Shown here piece by piece: positions 1 through 6,338 of a stretch of 15,922 nt of DNA; position 1 is the first letter of the stretch, and each line of letters opens with the position of its first letter. The DNA is from an uncultured Lactobacillus sp. (lineage in GTDB: Bacteria > Bacillota > Bacilli > Lactobacillales > Lactobacillaceae): assembly GCA_946482425.1 (NCBI GenBank), contig CAMLRO010000031.1, forward strand, positions 1 to 15,922. The letters run 5' to 3'. The notes under the pieces were generated by a model, which was given only the letters and a program-made list of their open reading frames with translations, was not told the DNA's origin and did not search any database. Position numbers and translations under genes: made by a program.

Positions 1-1
1 A

Positions 2-988
2 ACAGTGCGTGATTTTGCTAATGTCAAAGTTGATGGCATGCTCAATGTATATGCAGCTAAGAAAGAAAATAAAAAAGATCAACCGGTAATTCAATTAGAT
101 GCTCATTCTGACTCTGTTGGCTTTATTACACAGGCTGTTCGGCCTAATGGAATGATTAAATTCGTACCATTGGGTGGCTGGGTCAAGTACAATATCCCTG
201 CTTTACGCGTCAAAATAAAAAATCGTGCAGGGGAGTATGTGCCTGGAGTAGTTGCAACTAAACCCCCGCACTTTATGACAGCAGCTGAAAAAAATAATGT
301 ACCAGATGTAGCCGATATGTCTATTGATGTTGGCTCCGGTTCTCGAGCTGAAACTATTAATGACTATCAAATTGATACTGGCTGTCCAATTTTTGTTGAT
401 GTCAAATGTGAATACAACGACAAAAGTGGCTTATTCTTTGGCAAAGATTTTGATGATCGTTTTGGCGCAGCTGCTATGGCAGATGTCCTGGACAATTTAA
501 AGGGCGAACAATGCGATTTTAACGTTGTGGCTGCACTTTCAAGTCAGGAAGAAGTTGGTTTGCGGGGTGCATATGTTACAGCTAGAGCCGTAAAACCTGA
601 TTTAGCTATCGTTTTGGAATCATGTCCTGCTGATGATACCTTTACTCCAGAATGGCTATCACAAACAGGGTTAAAGCGAGGACCAATGCTCCGTGACATG
701 GATACTTCCTTTTTGCCTAATCCTAAATTCCAGCAATATGCCTGTGATTTAGCTGATAAGAATCATATACCATATACTCGTTCGGTTCGTACTGGTGGTG
801 GCCAGGATGGTGCTGCCATATATTATGAAAACGGAGCACCTACTATTGTGATTGGCATCCCAGTGCGTTATGAACATTCGCCGTATTGCTTTAGCGCTTA
901 TTCTGACTTTAAAGCATCCGTAGATCTGACACTTGCTATTATTCGTGATCTTACTAAAGATAAGTTAGTGAGTTTTAGTCAGTTTTAA
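2..988 (+). CDS. M42 family metallo-aminopeptidase (5' truncated by window)
   Basis: Cytoplasmic di-metal aminopeptidase of the M42 family (glutamyl aminopeptidase / FrvX / deblocking type), which removes N-terminal residues from peptides. Numbering from the GTG at 5, the visible ligands are His34 and Asp36 (DAHSD), Asp150 (DFDDRFG), the Glu182-Glu183 pair (QEEVG), Glu205 (VLESC, where Asp is more usual) and His291 (YEHSP). The reading frame is open to the left edge, and family members have about 25 more residues before the R-D-F segment. I therefore read the GTG at 5 as an internal valine and the gene as cut by the window. It ends at TAA 986-988. No clear terminator follows before the promoter of the next gene. 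The family is sure; the substrate is not, as M42 members are often annotated as both peptidases and cellulases. Confidence 0.9.
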   Translation, partial: TVRDFANVKVDGMLNVYAAKKENKKDQPVIQLDAHSDSVGFITQAVRPNGMIKFVPLGGWVKYNIPALRVKIKNRAGEYVPGVVATKPPHFMTAAEKNNVPDVADMSIDVGSGSRAETINDYQIDTGCPIFVDVKCEYNDKSGLFFGKDFDDRFGAAAMADVLDNLKGEQCDFNVVAALSSQEEVGLRGAYVTARAVKPDLAIVLESCPADDTFTPEWLSQTGLKRGPMLRDMDTSFLPNPKFQQYACDLADKNHIPYTRSVRTGGGQDGAAIYYENGAPTIVIGIPVRYEHSPYCFSAYSDFKASVDLTLAIIRDLTKDKLVSFSQF

Positions 989-1032
989 AAATAATTGTTC
1001 TTTTGAATAATGCAGAAAAACTAGTTAAAATG

Positions 1033-1041
1033 TGATATACT
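1033..1041 (+). promoter_or_regulatory. extended -10 promoter of the riboswitch-ykoE unit
   Basis: TG-A-TATACT is a full extended -10 element about 20 bases before the TPP aptamer. No good -35 box lies 16-18 bases upstream, which is tolerable for an extended -10. The position fits a transcript starting just before the riboswitch. Confidence 0.6.
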
Positions 1042-1061
1042 AGTAAAAAATGAATATCAGT

Positions 1062-1132
1062 CACTAGGGGTGCCAAATAGCTGAGAAATACCCTCTGAAC
1101 CTGAACGGGACAATACCTGCGTTAGGGAAGTG
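1062..1132 (+). promoter_or_regulatory. TPP (THI-box) riboswitch aptamer
   Basis: The conserved THI-box blocks occur in order: GGGGTGCC (1067-1074), CTGAGA (1081-1086), ACCCTCTGAACCTGA (1090-1104), AATACCTGCGTTAGGGAAG (1112-1130). P1 can be drawn as CACT 1062-1065 pairing with AGTG 1129-1132. CTGAGA and CCTGCGTTAGGGA are the known thiamine pyrophosphate contact regions. It lies directly upstream of a thiamine-precursor transporter gene, as expected. High TPP should switch the gene off through the hairpin at 1152-1183. Confidence 0.95.
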
Positions 1133-1151
1133 TTAAATTTAGTTACAAAAG

Positions 1152-1183
1152 ATGCTCCTAATGACTTATAAAGTTAGGAGTAT
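1152..1183 (+). promoter_or_regulatory. riboswitch expression platform: SD-sequestering / terminator hairpin
   Basis: ATGCTCCTAA (1152-1161) pairs with TTAGGAGTAT (1174-1183) over 10 pairs, one of them G-U, with a 12-base loop. The right arm holds the AGGAG ribosome binding site of the ATG at 1188, so the hairpin would hide it. A run of five T (1183-1187) follows, so it could also stop transcription. TTAGG in the aptamer 3' side (1122-1126) could pair with CCTAA (1157-1161) as the alternative, open state. The choice between translational and transcriptional control is inferred. Confidence 0.75.
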
Positions 1184-1187
1184 TTTT

Positions 1188-1766
1188 ATGTTTACAAGAT
1201 CTTCAAAATGGAATGTGAAGTCAATTATTTTAATTGCACTGATTGGTATCATTATGGGTGTAATTTATACCTATGGTTTTAACTGGGCTTTTAATTTAGT
1301 TAAGATGCTCTTGGTACCCACAGGTTTTGCGCCGGTAACAGACACTGTGTTTTCTGGCTTATGGCTTATGGCGGGACCACTGGCAATGTACTTTGTTCCC
1401 ACAGCCGGCTCTGGAACAATCGGTGAATTACTTGCTTCTGTCGTTGAAATGGCAATCGGTGGACAGTGGGGAGCTACTACCATTCTTTCAGGAGTCATTC
1501 AAGGTGCCACTAATGAAATTGGCTTTTTTCCTAAGAAAGAACGTTACCAAAAATTCACTTGGAAAAGCGTATTAACTGGTGCATTCTTTGCTTCATTTGG
1601 CTGTTTTATTCCTTCATATATTTTATATGGTTGGAGTAAATTCAGTATGCAGGTTCAAATTGTGATGTTTATTACTAACATCATTTCTGCTTTAGTTTTC
1701 GATGGCGTTTTAGTGAAGTTAATTACTAATTTATTTGACAATGCCTTGAAGCCTAAAGTTGATTAA
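1188..1766 (+). CDS. ykoE: YkoE-family ECF transporter substrate-binding (S) subunit, thiamine precursor
   Basis: Integral membrane S-component of an energy-coupling factor transporter; the YkoE family is linked to uptake of hydroxymethylpyrimidine, the thiamine precursor. The 192 residues hold about five hydrophobic helices. Family-like segments are the WLMAGPLAMY stretch and the GELLASVVEMAIGGQWG stretch. The longer frame from 1152 would begin inside the riboswitch hairpin, so I chose ATG 1188, which has AGGAG at 1176-1180. It is usually followed by its own ATPase and T-component genes (ykoD, ykoC). Here none follows and a terminator comes at once, so it probably shares the housekeeping EcfA/A'/T module. 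The TPP riboswitch upstream supports the substrate class. Family assignment is confident; the exact ligand is inferred. Confidence 0.87.
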   Translation: MFTRSSKWNVKSIILIALIGIIMGVIYTYGFNWAFNLVKMLLVPTGFAPVTDTVFSGLWLMAGPLAMYFVPTAGSGTIGELLASVVEMAIGGQWGATTILSGVIQGATNEIGFFPKKERYQKFTWKSVLTGAFFASFGCFIPSYILYGWSKFSMQVQIVMFITNIISALVFDGVLVKLITNLFDNALKPKVD

Positions 1767-1772
1767 ATACGT

Positions 1773-1849
1773 AAAAAGGAGTAATGCACTTTGTACTGAA
1801 CCCCAAAAGTTGTCAAGCTTTTGGGGCTCAGTGCGTTTACTCCTTTTTT
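1773..1849. terminator. large bidirectional terminator between ykoE and udk, with IS-end-like core
   Basis: Nested inverted repeat. The outer arms are AAAAAGGAGTAA (1773-1784) and TTACTCCTTTTTT (1837-1849). The core is ACTGAaCCCCAAAAG (1795-1809) against CTTTTGGGGcTCAGT (1818-1832) with an 8-base loop. T or A runs flank both sides, so it can end both convergent transcripts. The TGTACTGA-CCCC-AAAAGTTG core looks like the left end of an IS3-type element, as at 8898 and 15334, but no transposase remnant is attached. Confidence 0.85.
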
Positions 1850-2489
1850 ATTGCTCTTTTTTACTTAAAATAGAATGAACTTTAGTAGTCAGCATATCAA
1901 TAGCCACATCATTTTTGCCTCCTTCTGGAACAATGATGTCAGCATAACGCTTAGTCGGTTCAATAAACTGATGATACATTGGCTTAACGGTACTCAGATA
2001 CTGGTCAATTACAGATTCAATAGAGCGGCCCCTTTCATTTAAGTCCCGTTCTAAACGCCTAATAAAACGAATATCGTCGTCTGTGTCAACGTATACTTTG
2101 ATATCCATTAAATCGCGAATCTCTTTGTTAGCTAAAACCAGAATTCCTTCAAGGATAATGATATCGGCAGGCTCCTTGTGAATTGTTTTTTGGCTGCGTG
2201 TATGCTCCTTGAAATCATAAACAGGCATCTCAATTGGCTTGTATGCCAGTAAATCAAGCAGTTGCTTTTCTAGTAAAGGTACATCAAAGGCATCGGGATG
2301 ATCATAATTGATCTTCATTCTTTTAGCCATGGGGATACCGGTATTATCTTTATAGTAAGAATCCTGCGTCATAATCAGGACATGTTCGTTTTCTTGCATT
2401 TGTGCAACAATTTTTTGAGCAATTGTGGTTTTTCCACTGCCTGAGCCACCAGTAATACCGATCACGACAGGCCTTTCTAGTCTCGACAT
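1848..2489 (-). CDS. udk: uridine kinase
   Basis: Cytoplasmic uridine/cytidine kinase of pyrimidine salvage, which phosphorylates uridine or cytidine to UMP or CMP using GTP or ATP. The P-loop GITGGSGSGKTT (residues 11-22, Lys20) is intact. Further family segments are TQDSYYKD (about 41-48), NYDHPDAFD (about 61-69), PVYDFKEHTRS (about 89-99) and IILEGILVL. At 213 residues it has the usual length. On the minus strand the start has AAAAAAGGAG about 7 bases upstream of ATG 2489. It is convergent with ykoE across a shared terminator and appears to be a single-gene unit. I could not settle on a promoter in the AT-rich 2490-2616 stretch. Nothing unusual is seen. Confidence 0.97.
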   Translation of the reverse strand: MSRLERPVVIGITGGSGSGKTTIAQKIVAQMQENEHVLIMTQDSYYKDNTGIPMAKRMKINYDHPDAFDVPLLEKQLLDLLAYKPIEMPVYDFKEHTRSQKTIHKEPADIIILEGILVLANKEIRDLMDIKVYVDTDDDIRFIRRLERDLNERGRSIESVIDQYLSTVKPMYHQFIEPTKRYADIIVPEGGKNDVAIDMLTTKVHSILSKKEQ

Positions 2490-2616
2490 TATGCCACTCC
2501 TTTTTTAATCCTTAAATATTTTACTTTACTTTGCAGTTAATTACCAACAGTTAAGGCAAATTCTACTATTAAAACGCCCTCAAGTAGATAAAGAATGCGA
2601 AATAAATAAAAAACCA

Positions 2617-2645
2617 TTGACAAGGTAAGTGGAAGCGATTACTAT
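2617..2645 (+). promoter_or_regulatory. sigma-A promoter of the GntR/mannose-PTS operon
   Basis: TTGACA (2617-2622), a 17-base spacer and TACTAT (2640-2645) form the best promoter in the window. Transcription would start near 2652, giving a leader of about 125 bases before the GntR gene. No other strong promoter is seen before 8857, so this probably drives the whole operon. Confidence 0.8.
2629..2643 (+). promoter_or_regulatory. catabolite-responsive element (cre) for CcpA
   Basis: The sequence gTGGAAGCGATTACT fits the cre consensus WTGNAANCGNWNNCW at every fixed position; only the first W is G. It sits between the -35 and -10 boxes, where bound CcpA would block RNA polymerase. This predicts glucose repression of the operon. 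Confidence 0.75.
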
Positions 2646-2648
2646 AAG

Positions 2649-2658
2649 TCTGGTACCA
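2649..2658 (+). promoter_or_regulatory. putative GntR operator, copy 1 (TCTGGTACCA)
   Basis: TCTGGTACCA contains the perfect palindrome TGGTACCA and overlaps the predicted transcription start, just after the -10 box. A near-identical inverted copy lies at 2754-2763. GntR/HutC-type operators are often GGTATACC-like palindromes, so autoregulation is likely but inferred. Confidence 0.5.
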
Positions 2659-2753
2659 AAATTAATGAAGATATATTTTTAAATATAAATTGCCTTGATT
2701 ATAGCCCATTGAAATGGGAAATTTTTAAAAAAAGAAGCAATAAAATAAGATAA

Positions 2754-2763
2754 TGATACCAGA
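2754..2763 (-). promoter_or_regulatory. putative GntR operator, copy 2 (TCTGGTATCA on minus strand)
   Basis: TGATACCAGA reads TCTGGTATCA on the other strand and matches copy 1 at 9 of 10 positions. It lies 14 bases before the GntR start codon, 105 bases from copy 1. Two inverted copies around the leader suggest looping or a second repressor site. Confidence 0.45.
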
Positions 2764-2777
2764 ATGAAGAAGATATC

Positions 2778-3497
2778 ATGGAATTTAAAGAAAGAACTGC
2801 TGCAGTACAAGTACAAGAGTACTTAGAATTTTTAATTCACTTTAAAAAGGTGAGTGAATTACCCTCCCAACGGGAAATCTCAGAAAAATTGCAAGTTAGT
2901 CGTAATGCAGTTAAACATGCTTTAGACAGGCTGAAAAATGAAGGTCAAATACAAGCCAAAGAACGGGCGGGAATAATTTCTAACAAGAAAATTGACATTA
3001 ATATGCTGGGCATGGACTCAATGACAACTGAACTTAGGAATAAAACTGTCAAAATTAAGCACTTGGCAACTACCATTGAAAAAATGCCTGGGAGATTAAA
3101 GGATTTTTTTAATGCACCTGAAGGACTGGTTATCAAGATTGCACGAATTAGGTTTGTCAAAGATATTCCTTTAACCTATGAAATAACATATTTTAATCAA
3201 ACAGATTTTACCAAAATGGCTAATATTGATTTTACCAATAAGTCACTTTATGAAGTATTGGAAAAAGAATATCAAATCAGGCCAACCTATGGTAGGGAGA
3301 GTATCTGTTGCTTTTTGGCTGATAAAAAAATAGGCAGTCTATTGCGGGTCAAAAAGGGGACTCCCCTTTATCAGGTAAACAGCTTTAATTATCAAGACGA
3401 TGATCTGCCAATTGAGAGTACTACCCAATATTTATTAGGAAATAAATTTAAATATCATTTTAATGCCAATAATATTTATGATTATCAAGAGGATTAG
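2778..3497 (+). CDS. GntR/HutC-family transcriptional regulator with UTRA domain (first of a tandem pair)
   Basis: DNA-binding regulator of 239 residues. The N-terminal winged helix-turn-helix (about 10-75) carries LPSQREISEKLQVSRNAVKHAL. The UTRA effector domain (about 90-235) shows the family pattern: IKIARIRFVKDIPLTYEITYF, a SLYEVLE block near 160-166, and KGTPLYQV near 198-205. UTRA domains bind small ligands, often phosphosugars. The ATG at 2778 has only a weak GAAGAAG site. The next gene starts 3 bases after this stop codon, and the PTS genes follow in the same direction, so it is the likely local regulator, acting at the TCTGGTAYCA boxes. FrlR of the Bacillus fructosamine operon is of the same family. 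Family is sure; ligand is inferred. Confidence 0.9.
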   Translation: MEFKERTAAVQVQEYLEFLIHFKKVSELPSQREISEKLQVSRNAVKHALDRLKNEGQIQAKERAGIISNKKIDINMLGMDSMTTELRNKTVKIKHLATTIEKMPGRLKDFFNAPEGLVIKIARIRFVKDIPLTYEITYFNQTDFTKMANIDFTNKSLYEVLEKEYQIRPTYGRESICCFLADKKIGSLLRVKKGTPLYQVNSFNYQDDDLPIESTTQYLLGNKFKYHFNANNIYDYQED

Positions 3498-3499
3498 TT

Positions 3500-4189
3500 T
3501 TGCTTTTTAAAGATATATATGCTGATTTGGCTCAAAGAATCAATAATGGCGGTTATCCGCCCGGCAGCACGCTGCCAAATGAAGCTGAATTGCAAAAAAA
3601 ATATGATGTTAGTAGAACCACAATTAGAAAGGCTGTTAATAAATTAGTAGCTGAAAATAAAGTTGTGCGTAAAAAAGGAAGTGGTTTATTTGTTGCTCCA
3701 ATAATTTCAAAGCAAAATATTTTGGAAATGACAGGCATTATTAGGCCGTTATATTTGGAGTCATCGGACAAAATAAAATTTAAGGATACTTATCTAAGGC
3801 TAGTTGGTTCATATTATGCTGCAGTTTTTAATGTGAGCTCACACGAATTGTTATATGATATCTCTTTTACAGCGGAAATTAAGGGTGAAATTACCTGCGA
3901 ACATTTACTGTTACTTTTAGATAATTTTCCGGGATTTGATTCAAATTGCTTAAAAGTAATGTCAATAATTGAAGCAGTCAATACCGGTACCCAGAAGCCG
4001 GATGATGTTTACCAAGACTTTCAGTTAATTAAAGCAACGGAAGAAATTAGCAAGCAATTTCATATCCAGGAAAAAGATCCTGTGTTTAAAATTACGAACC
4101 TGTTTTCAACTAGGCAAGGTAAAATTGTAGCCCTAGAGTACAGACTGCAGGATGCTGTAAAAACAAGGTACTCAATAGATTTTAGTTAA
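3500..4189 (+). CDS. second GntR-family regulator with divergent UTRA-like domain
   Basis: Regulator of 229 residues with a canonical GntR winged helix (about 5-72): LPNEAELQKKYDVSRTTIRKAV followed by the VRKKGSGLFV wing. The C-terminal part (about 90-229) resembles UTRA only in places. The KDPVFKITNLFSTRQGKIVALEY segment fits the end of the domain, but the usual SLYELLE-type block in the middle is not recognisable, so it may bind a different ligand. It starts with TTG at 3500, supported by AAGAGGA at 3487-3493, which lies inside the end of the first regulator gene; the two are probably translationally coupled. Its stop codon touches the leader of the PTS EIIB gene. Whether the two proteins form heterodimers or act separately cannot be seen. 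Confidence 0.87.
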   Translation: MLFKDIYADLAQRINNGGYPPGSTLPNEAELQKKYDVSRTTIRKAVNKLVAENKVVRKKGSGLFVAPIISKQNILEMTGIIRPLYLESSDKIKFKDTYLRLVGSYYAAVFNVSSHELLYDISFTAEIKGEITCEHLLLLLDNFPGFDSNCLKVMSIIEAVNTGTQKPDDVYQDFQLIKATEEISKQFHIQEKDPVFKITNLFSTRQGKIVALEYRLQDAVKTRYSIDFS

Positions 4190-4203
4190 TGGAGGAAAGA
4201 AAA

Positions 4204-4674
4204 ATGATTAAACTAGTGCGAGTTGACCATCGCTTGGTCCATGGACAAGTGGCTGTTTCCTGGTTTAATAGCTTAGACGTTAATACAATATTTGTAGTAA
4301 ATGATGATGTTGCTCATGATGATTTTCGCAAGTCGGCCATCAGATTGGCAAAACCAGAAAAGTCAAAGCTAGTAATGAAATCTGTAGCAGACAGTATTAA
4401 AGCAATTAATTCGGGTGTAACAGATAAATATAAAATGTTGATCGTAGTGGAATCGGTTGCTGATGCTGTTGAATTAATTAAGGGAACTGGAGACAAAATA
4501 ACCGGCCTTAATCTTGGTGGCACTAAGCCCAGAGAAGGAACAGCAAACTATTCTAAAACTATTAATTTAACTCTAGATGAAGCTAATGAATTAGCTCAGT
4601 TGCAGCAAAAGGGAGTAGATGTCTGGATTCAGCAGGTGCCAAATGATGAGAAACAAGAATTTCATAAAAAATGA
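4204..4674 (+). CDS. PTS mannose/sorbose-family EIIB
   Basis: Cytoplasmic phosphotransfer subunit that takes phosphate from EIIA and passes it to sugar bound by EIIC/EIID. The N-terminus is the family signature VRVDHRLVHGQV, with His13 the expected phosphorylated residue. The conserved GLNLGGTKPREGT loop lies near 101-113. At 156 residues it is a single-domain EIIB, not an EIIAB fusion. An in-frame ATG at 4189 overlaps the preceding stop, but ATG 4204 is better: GGAGG at 4191-4195 sits 8 bases before it and the protein then begins at the usual MIKLVRVD. It heads the structural part of the operon and EIIC follows after 13 bases. Confidence 0.93.
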   Translation: MIKLVRVDHRLVHGQVAVSWFNSLDVNTIFVVNDDVAHDDFRKSAIRLAKPEKSKLVMKSVADSIKAINSGVTDKYKMLIVVESVADAVELIKGTGDKITGLNLGGTKPREGTANYSKTINLTLDEANELAQLQQKGVDVWIQQVPNDEKQEFHKK

Positions 4675-4687
4675 TTGGAGGTAAATA

Positions 4688-5518
4688 ATGAATGTATATT
4701 TAACCGCAATTATTTTGGCTTTAATTGCGATGATGGGTAATGGTGAATACTTTGTTGGTTCATCCATGCTGTCAAGGCCACTTGTAACCTGTACGCTAAC
4801 TGGCTTGGCGTTGGGTAACCTGCATCAAGGAATTATTATGGGGGCAACTTTGGAGTTAGCCTTTGTAGGTTCATTTTCTATTGGTGCGGCAATTCCTCCA
4901 GAAATAATTTCCGGTAGTGTTTTGGGAACTGCTTTTGCCATCGGAGCGGGGAAGAGCACTGCGGTTGCTTTAACCTTGGGCATTCCTATTGCATCCCTGG
5001 TTTTGGTAATCAAAAATTTGTGTTTTATTTTCATATTACCATTCTTCGTTCACCGCGCTGATAAATATGCCGAAGAAGCTGATGGTAGCGGTGTAAGTCG
5101 GATGAACGTACTGGGCGGCTTTTTCTCAGTTAACTTGCCAATAGGGTTAGTAGTTGGCATTTCTTATGTCTTAGGTAGCCCCGTAATTAAAGCAATTTTA
5201 GCCGTTATTCCTCAGTTCATTATCAATGGCTTGGGCATTGCCACAGGGCTTTTACCAGCGTATGGTTTTGCTTTACTGCTTAAGATGATGGTCAACAAGA
5301 ATAATGTCACTTTCTTTATTATTGGTTTTGCCTTGGCAGTCTATCTCAAAGTATCGGTAACTGGCGTAGCCATTTTCGGCGCATGTTTGGCCCTTATTCT
5401 AACTGGTTATTCCGCATTTAAAGGTCAACCGTTAGTAAATACTGCTGCTAATTCTAATAATACAAGTGACAAAGATTCAGATGATGGAGGCATAGATTAT
5501 GAAGATGAAGAATTCTAA
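4688..5518 (+). CDS. PTS mannose/sorbose-family EIIC
   Basis: Membrane subunit forming the sugar translocation path with EIID. It is highly hydrophobic, with many helices and the family-like pattern in its first 70 residues: GNGEYFVGSSMLSRPLVTC, then GIIMGATLELAFVGSFSIGAAIPPE. The ATG at 4688 has GGAGG at 4677-4681. The 276 residues end in a hydrophilic acidic tail rich in Ser, Asn and Asp that finishes DYEDEEF. This tail is longer than the membrane core needs. The last 20 bases overlap the start of EIID in another frame, and the EIID ribosome site lies inside this gene, which indicates translational coupling. Substrate specificity cannot be read from EIIC alone. Confidence 0.93.
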   Translation: MNVYLTAIILALIAMMGNGEYFVGSSMLSRPLVTCTLTGLALGNLHQGIIMGATLELAFVGSFSIGAAIPPEIISGSVLGTAFAIGAGKSTAVALTLGIPIASLVLVIKNLCFIFILPFFVHRADKYAEEADGSGVSRMNVLGGFFSVNLPIGLVVGISYVLGSPVIKAILAVIPQFIINGLGIATGLLPAYGFALLLKMMVNKNNVTFFIIGFALAVYLKVSVTGVAIFGACLALILTGYSAFKGQPLVNTAANSNNTSDKDSDDGGIDYEDEEF

Positions 5519-6323
5519 GTTACTCACCAGAAAAGATTTAATGAAAACATTCTGGCGCTCATTCACGATGGAATGGGCTTGGAATTATGAACGCCAAATG
5601 AATCTTGGTTATGCCTACTCTATGGTTCCGGCTTTACGAAAGATCTATGGTAAAAACAAGGAAAAATTAAAGGACGCTTATAAACGGCACCTTGAGTTTT
5701 ATAATGTTACGCCTTGGCTCAGTACTTTTCCTTTGGGTATTTCAATTGCAATGGAGGAGCAAAACGAACTTGATCCTGATTTTGATGCAGCTTCAATCAA
5801 TAACATTAAAGTTGCTCTAATGGGTCCTTTGAGTGGTATTGGTGATTCATTCTTTTGGGGTACGTTAAGGGTTATTGCCACGGGAATTGGTACTTCTCTT
5901 GCAATGCAAGGAAATATTTTAGGACCAATTTTGTTCTTATTGATCTTTAATATTCCAGCTATTATCACTAGATACTACGGTTTGTTTATTGGCTACAATA
6001 TCGGTTCATCATTTATTGATAAAGTGCAAAAGACTGGGTTAATGGATAAATTAACCTATGGTGCTTCTGTTTTAGGACTTGCCGTTGTTGGGGCTATGGT
6101 TGCGACCATGGTAACTTTGAAAATGCCTTTGAAAATTGGCAGTGGTGCTGAAGCAACTACTGTTCAAAAAATTTGTGATGGCATTGTTCCCGGTATTTTA
6201 CCACTACTATTCACATTCTTTATTTTCTGGCTTGATAAAAAAGGCTGGAAATCACAATATATTTTGTTACTGATAGCAGCAATCGGAATATTTGGTGCCT
6301 GGTCAGGACTGCTGGGTCAATAA
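5499..6323 (+). CDS. PTS mannose/sorbose-family EIID
   Basis: Membrane partner of EIIC in mannose-family PTS transporters. Family segments are the N-terminal FWRSFTMEWAWNYERQMNLGYAYSM (about 19-43), YNVTPWLSTFPLGISIAMEE (about 68-87) and the strongly conserved ALMGPLSGIGDSFFWGTLR (about 107-125), followed by C-terminal hydrophobic helices. It has 274 residues, the usual length. ATG 5499 is supported by GGAGG at 5486-5490 and overlaps the EIIC 3' end by 20 bases. A second in-frame ATG two codons later is possible but less well spaced. The next gene starts 15 bases after the stop codon. Confidence 0.95.
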   Translation: MKMKNSKLLTRKDLMKTFWRSFTMEWAWNYERQMNLGYAYSMVPALRKIYGKNKEKLKDAYKRHLEFYNVTPWLSTFPLGISIAMEEQNELDPDFDAASINNIKVALMGPLSGIGDSFFWGTLRVIATGIGTSLAMQGNILGPILFLLIFNIPAIITRYYGLFIGYNIGSSFIDKVQKTGLMDKLTYGASVLGLAVVGAMVATMVTLKMPLKIGSGAEATTVQKICDGIVPGILPLLFTFFIFWLDKKGWKSQYILLLIAAIGIFGAWSGLLGQ

Positions 6324-6338
6324 TTTAAGGAGACTCTT

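Noticed and set aside
5..7. GTG at 5 as the true start of the M42 peptidase
   Set aside because: No ribosome site is visible and the family has about 25 residues before this point; the frame is open to the window edge.
994..1011. Possible terminator after the M42 gene (ATTGTTC/GAATAAT)
   Set aside because: Short AT-rich stem with a G-T pair and no T run after it.
1152..1187. N-terminal extension of YkoE from ATG 1152
   Set aside because: These bases form the riboswitch hairpin, and the ribosome site AGGAG lies inside them; ATG 1188 fits better.
4189..4203. ATG 4189 as start of EIIB
   Set aside because: It has no ribosome site, and GGAGG at 4191-4195 lies inside this extension, well spaced for ATG 4204.
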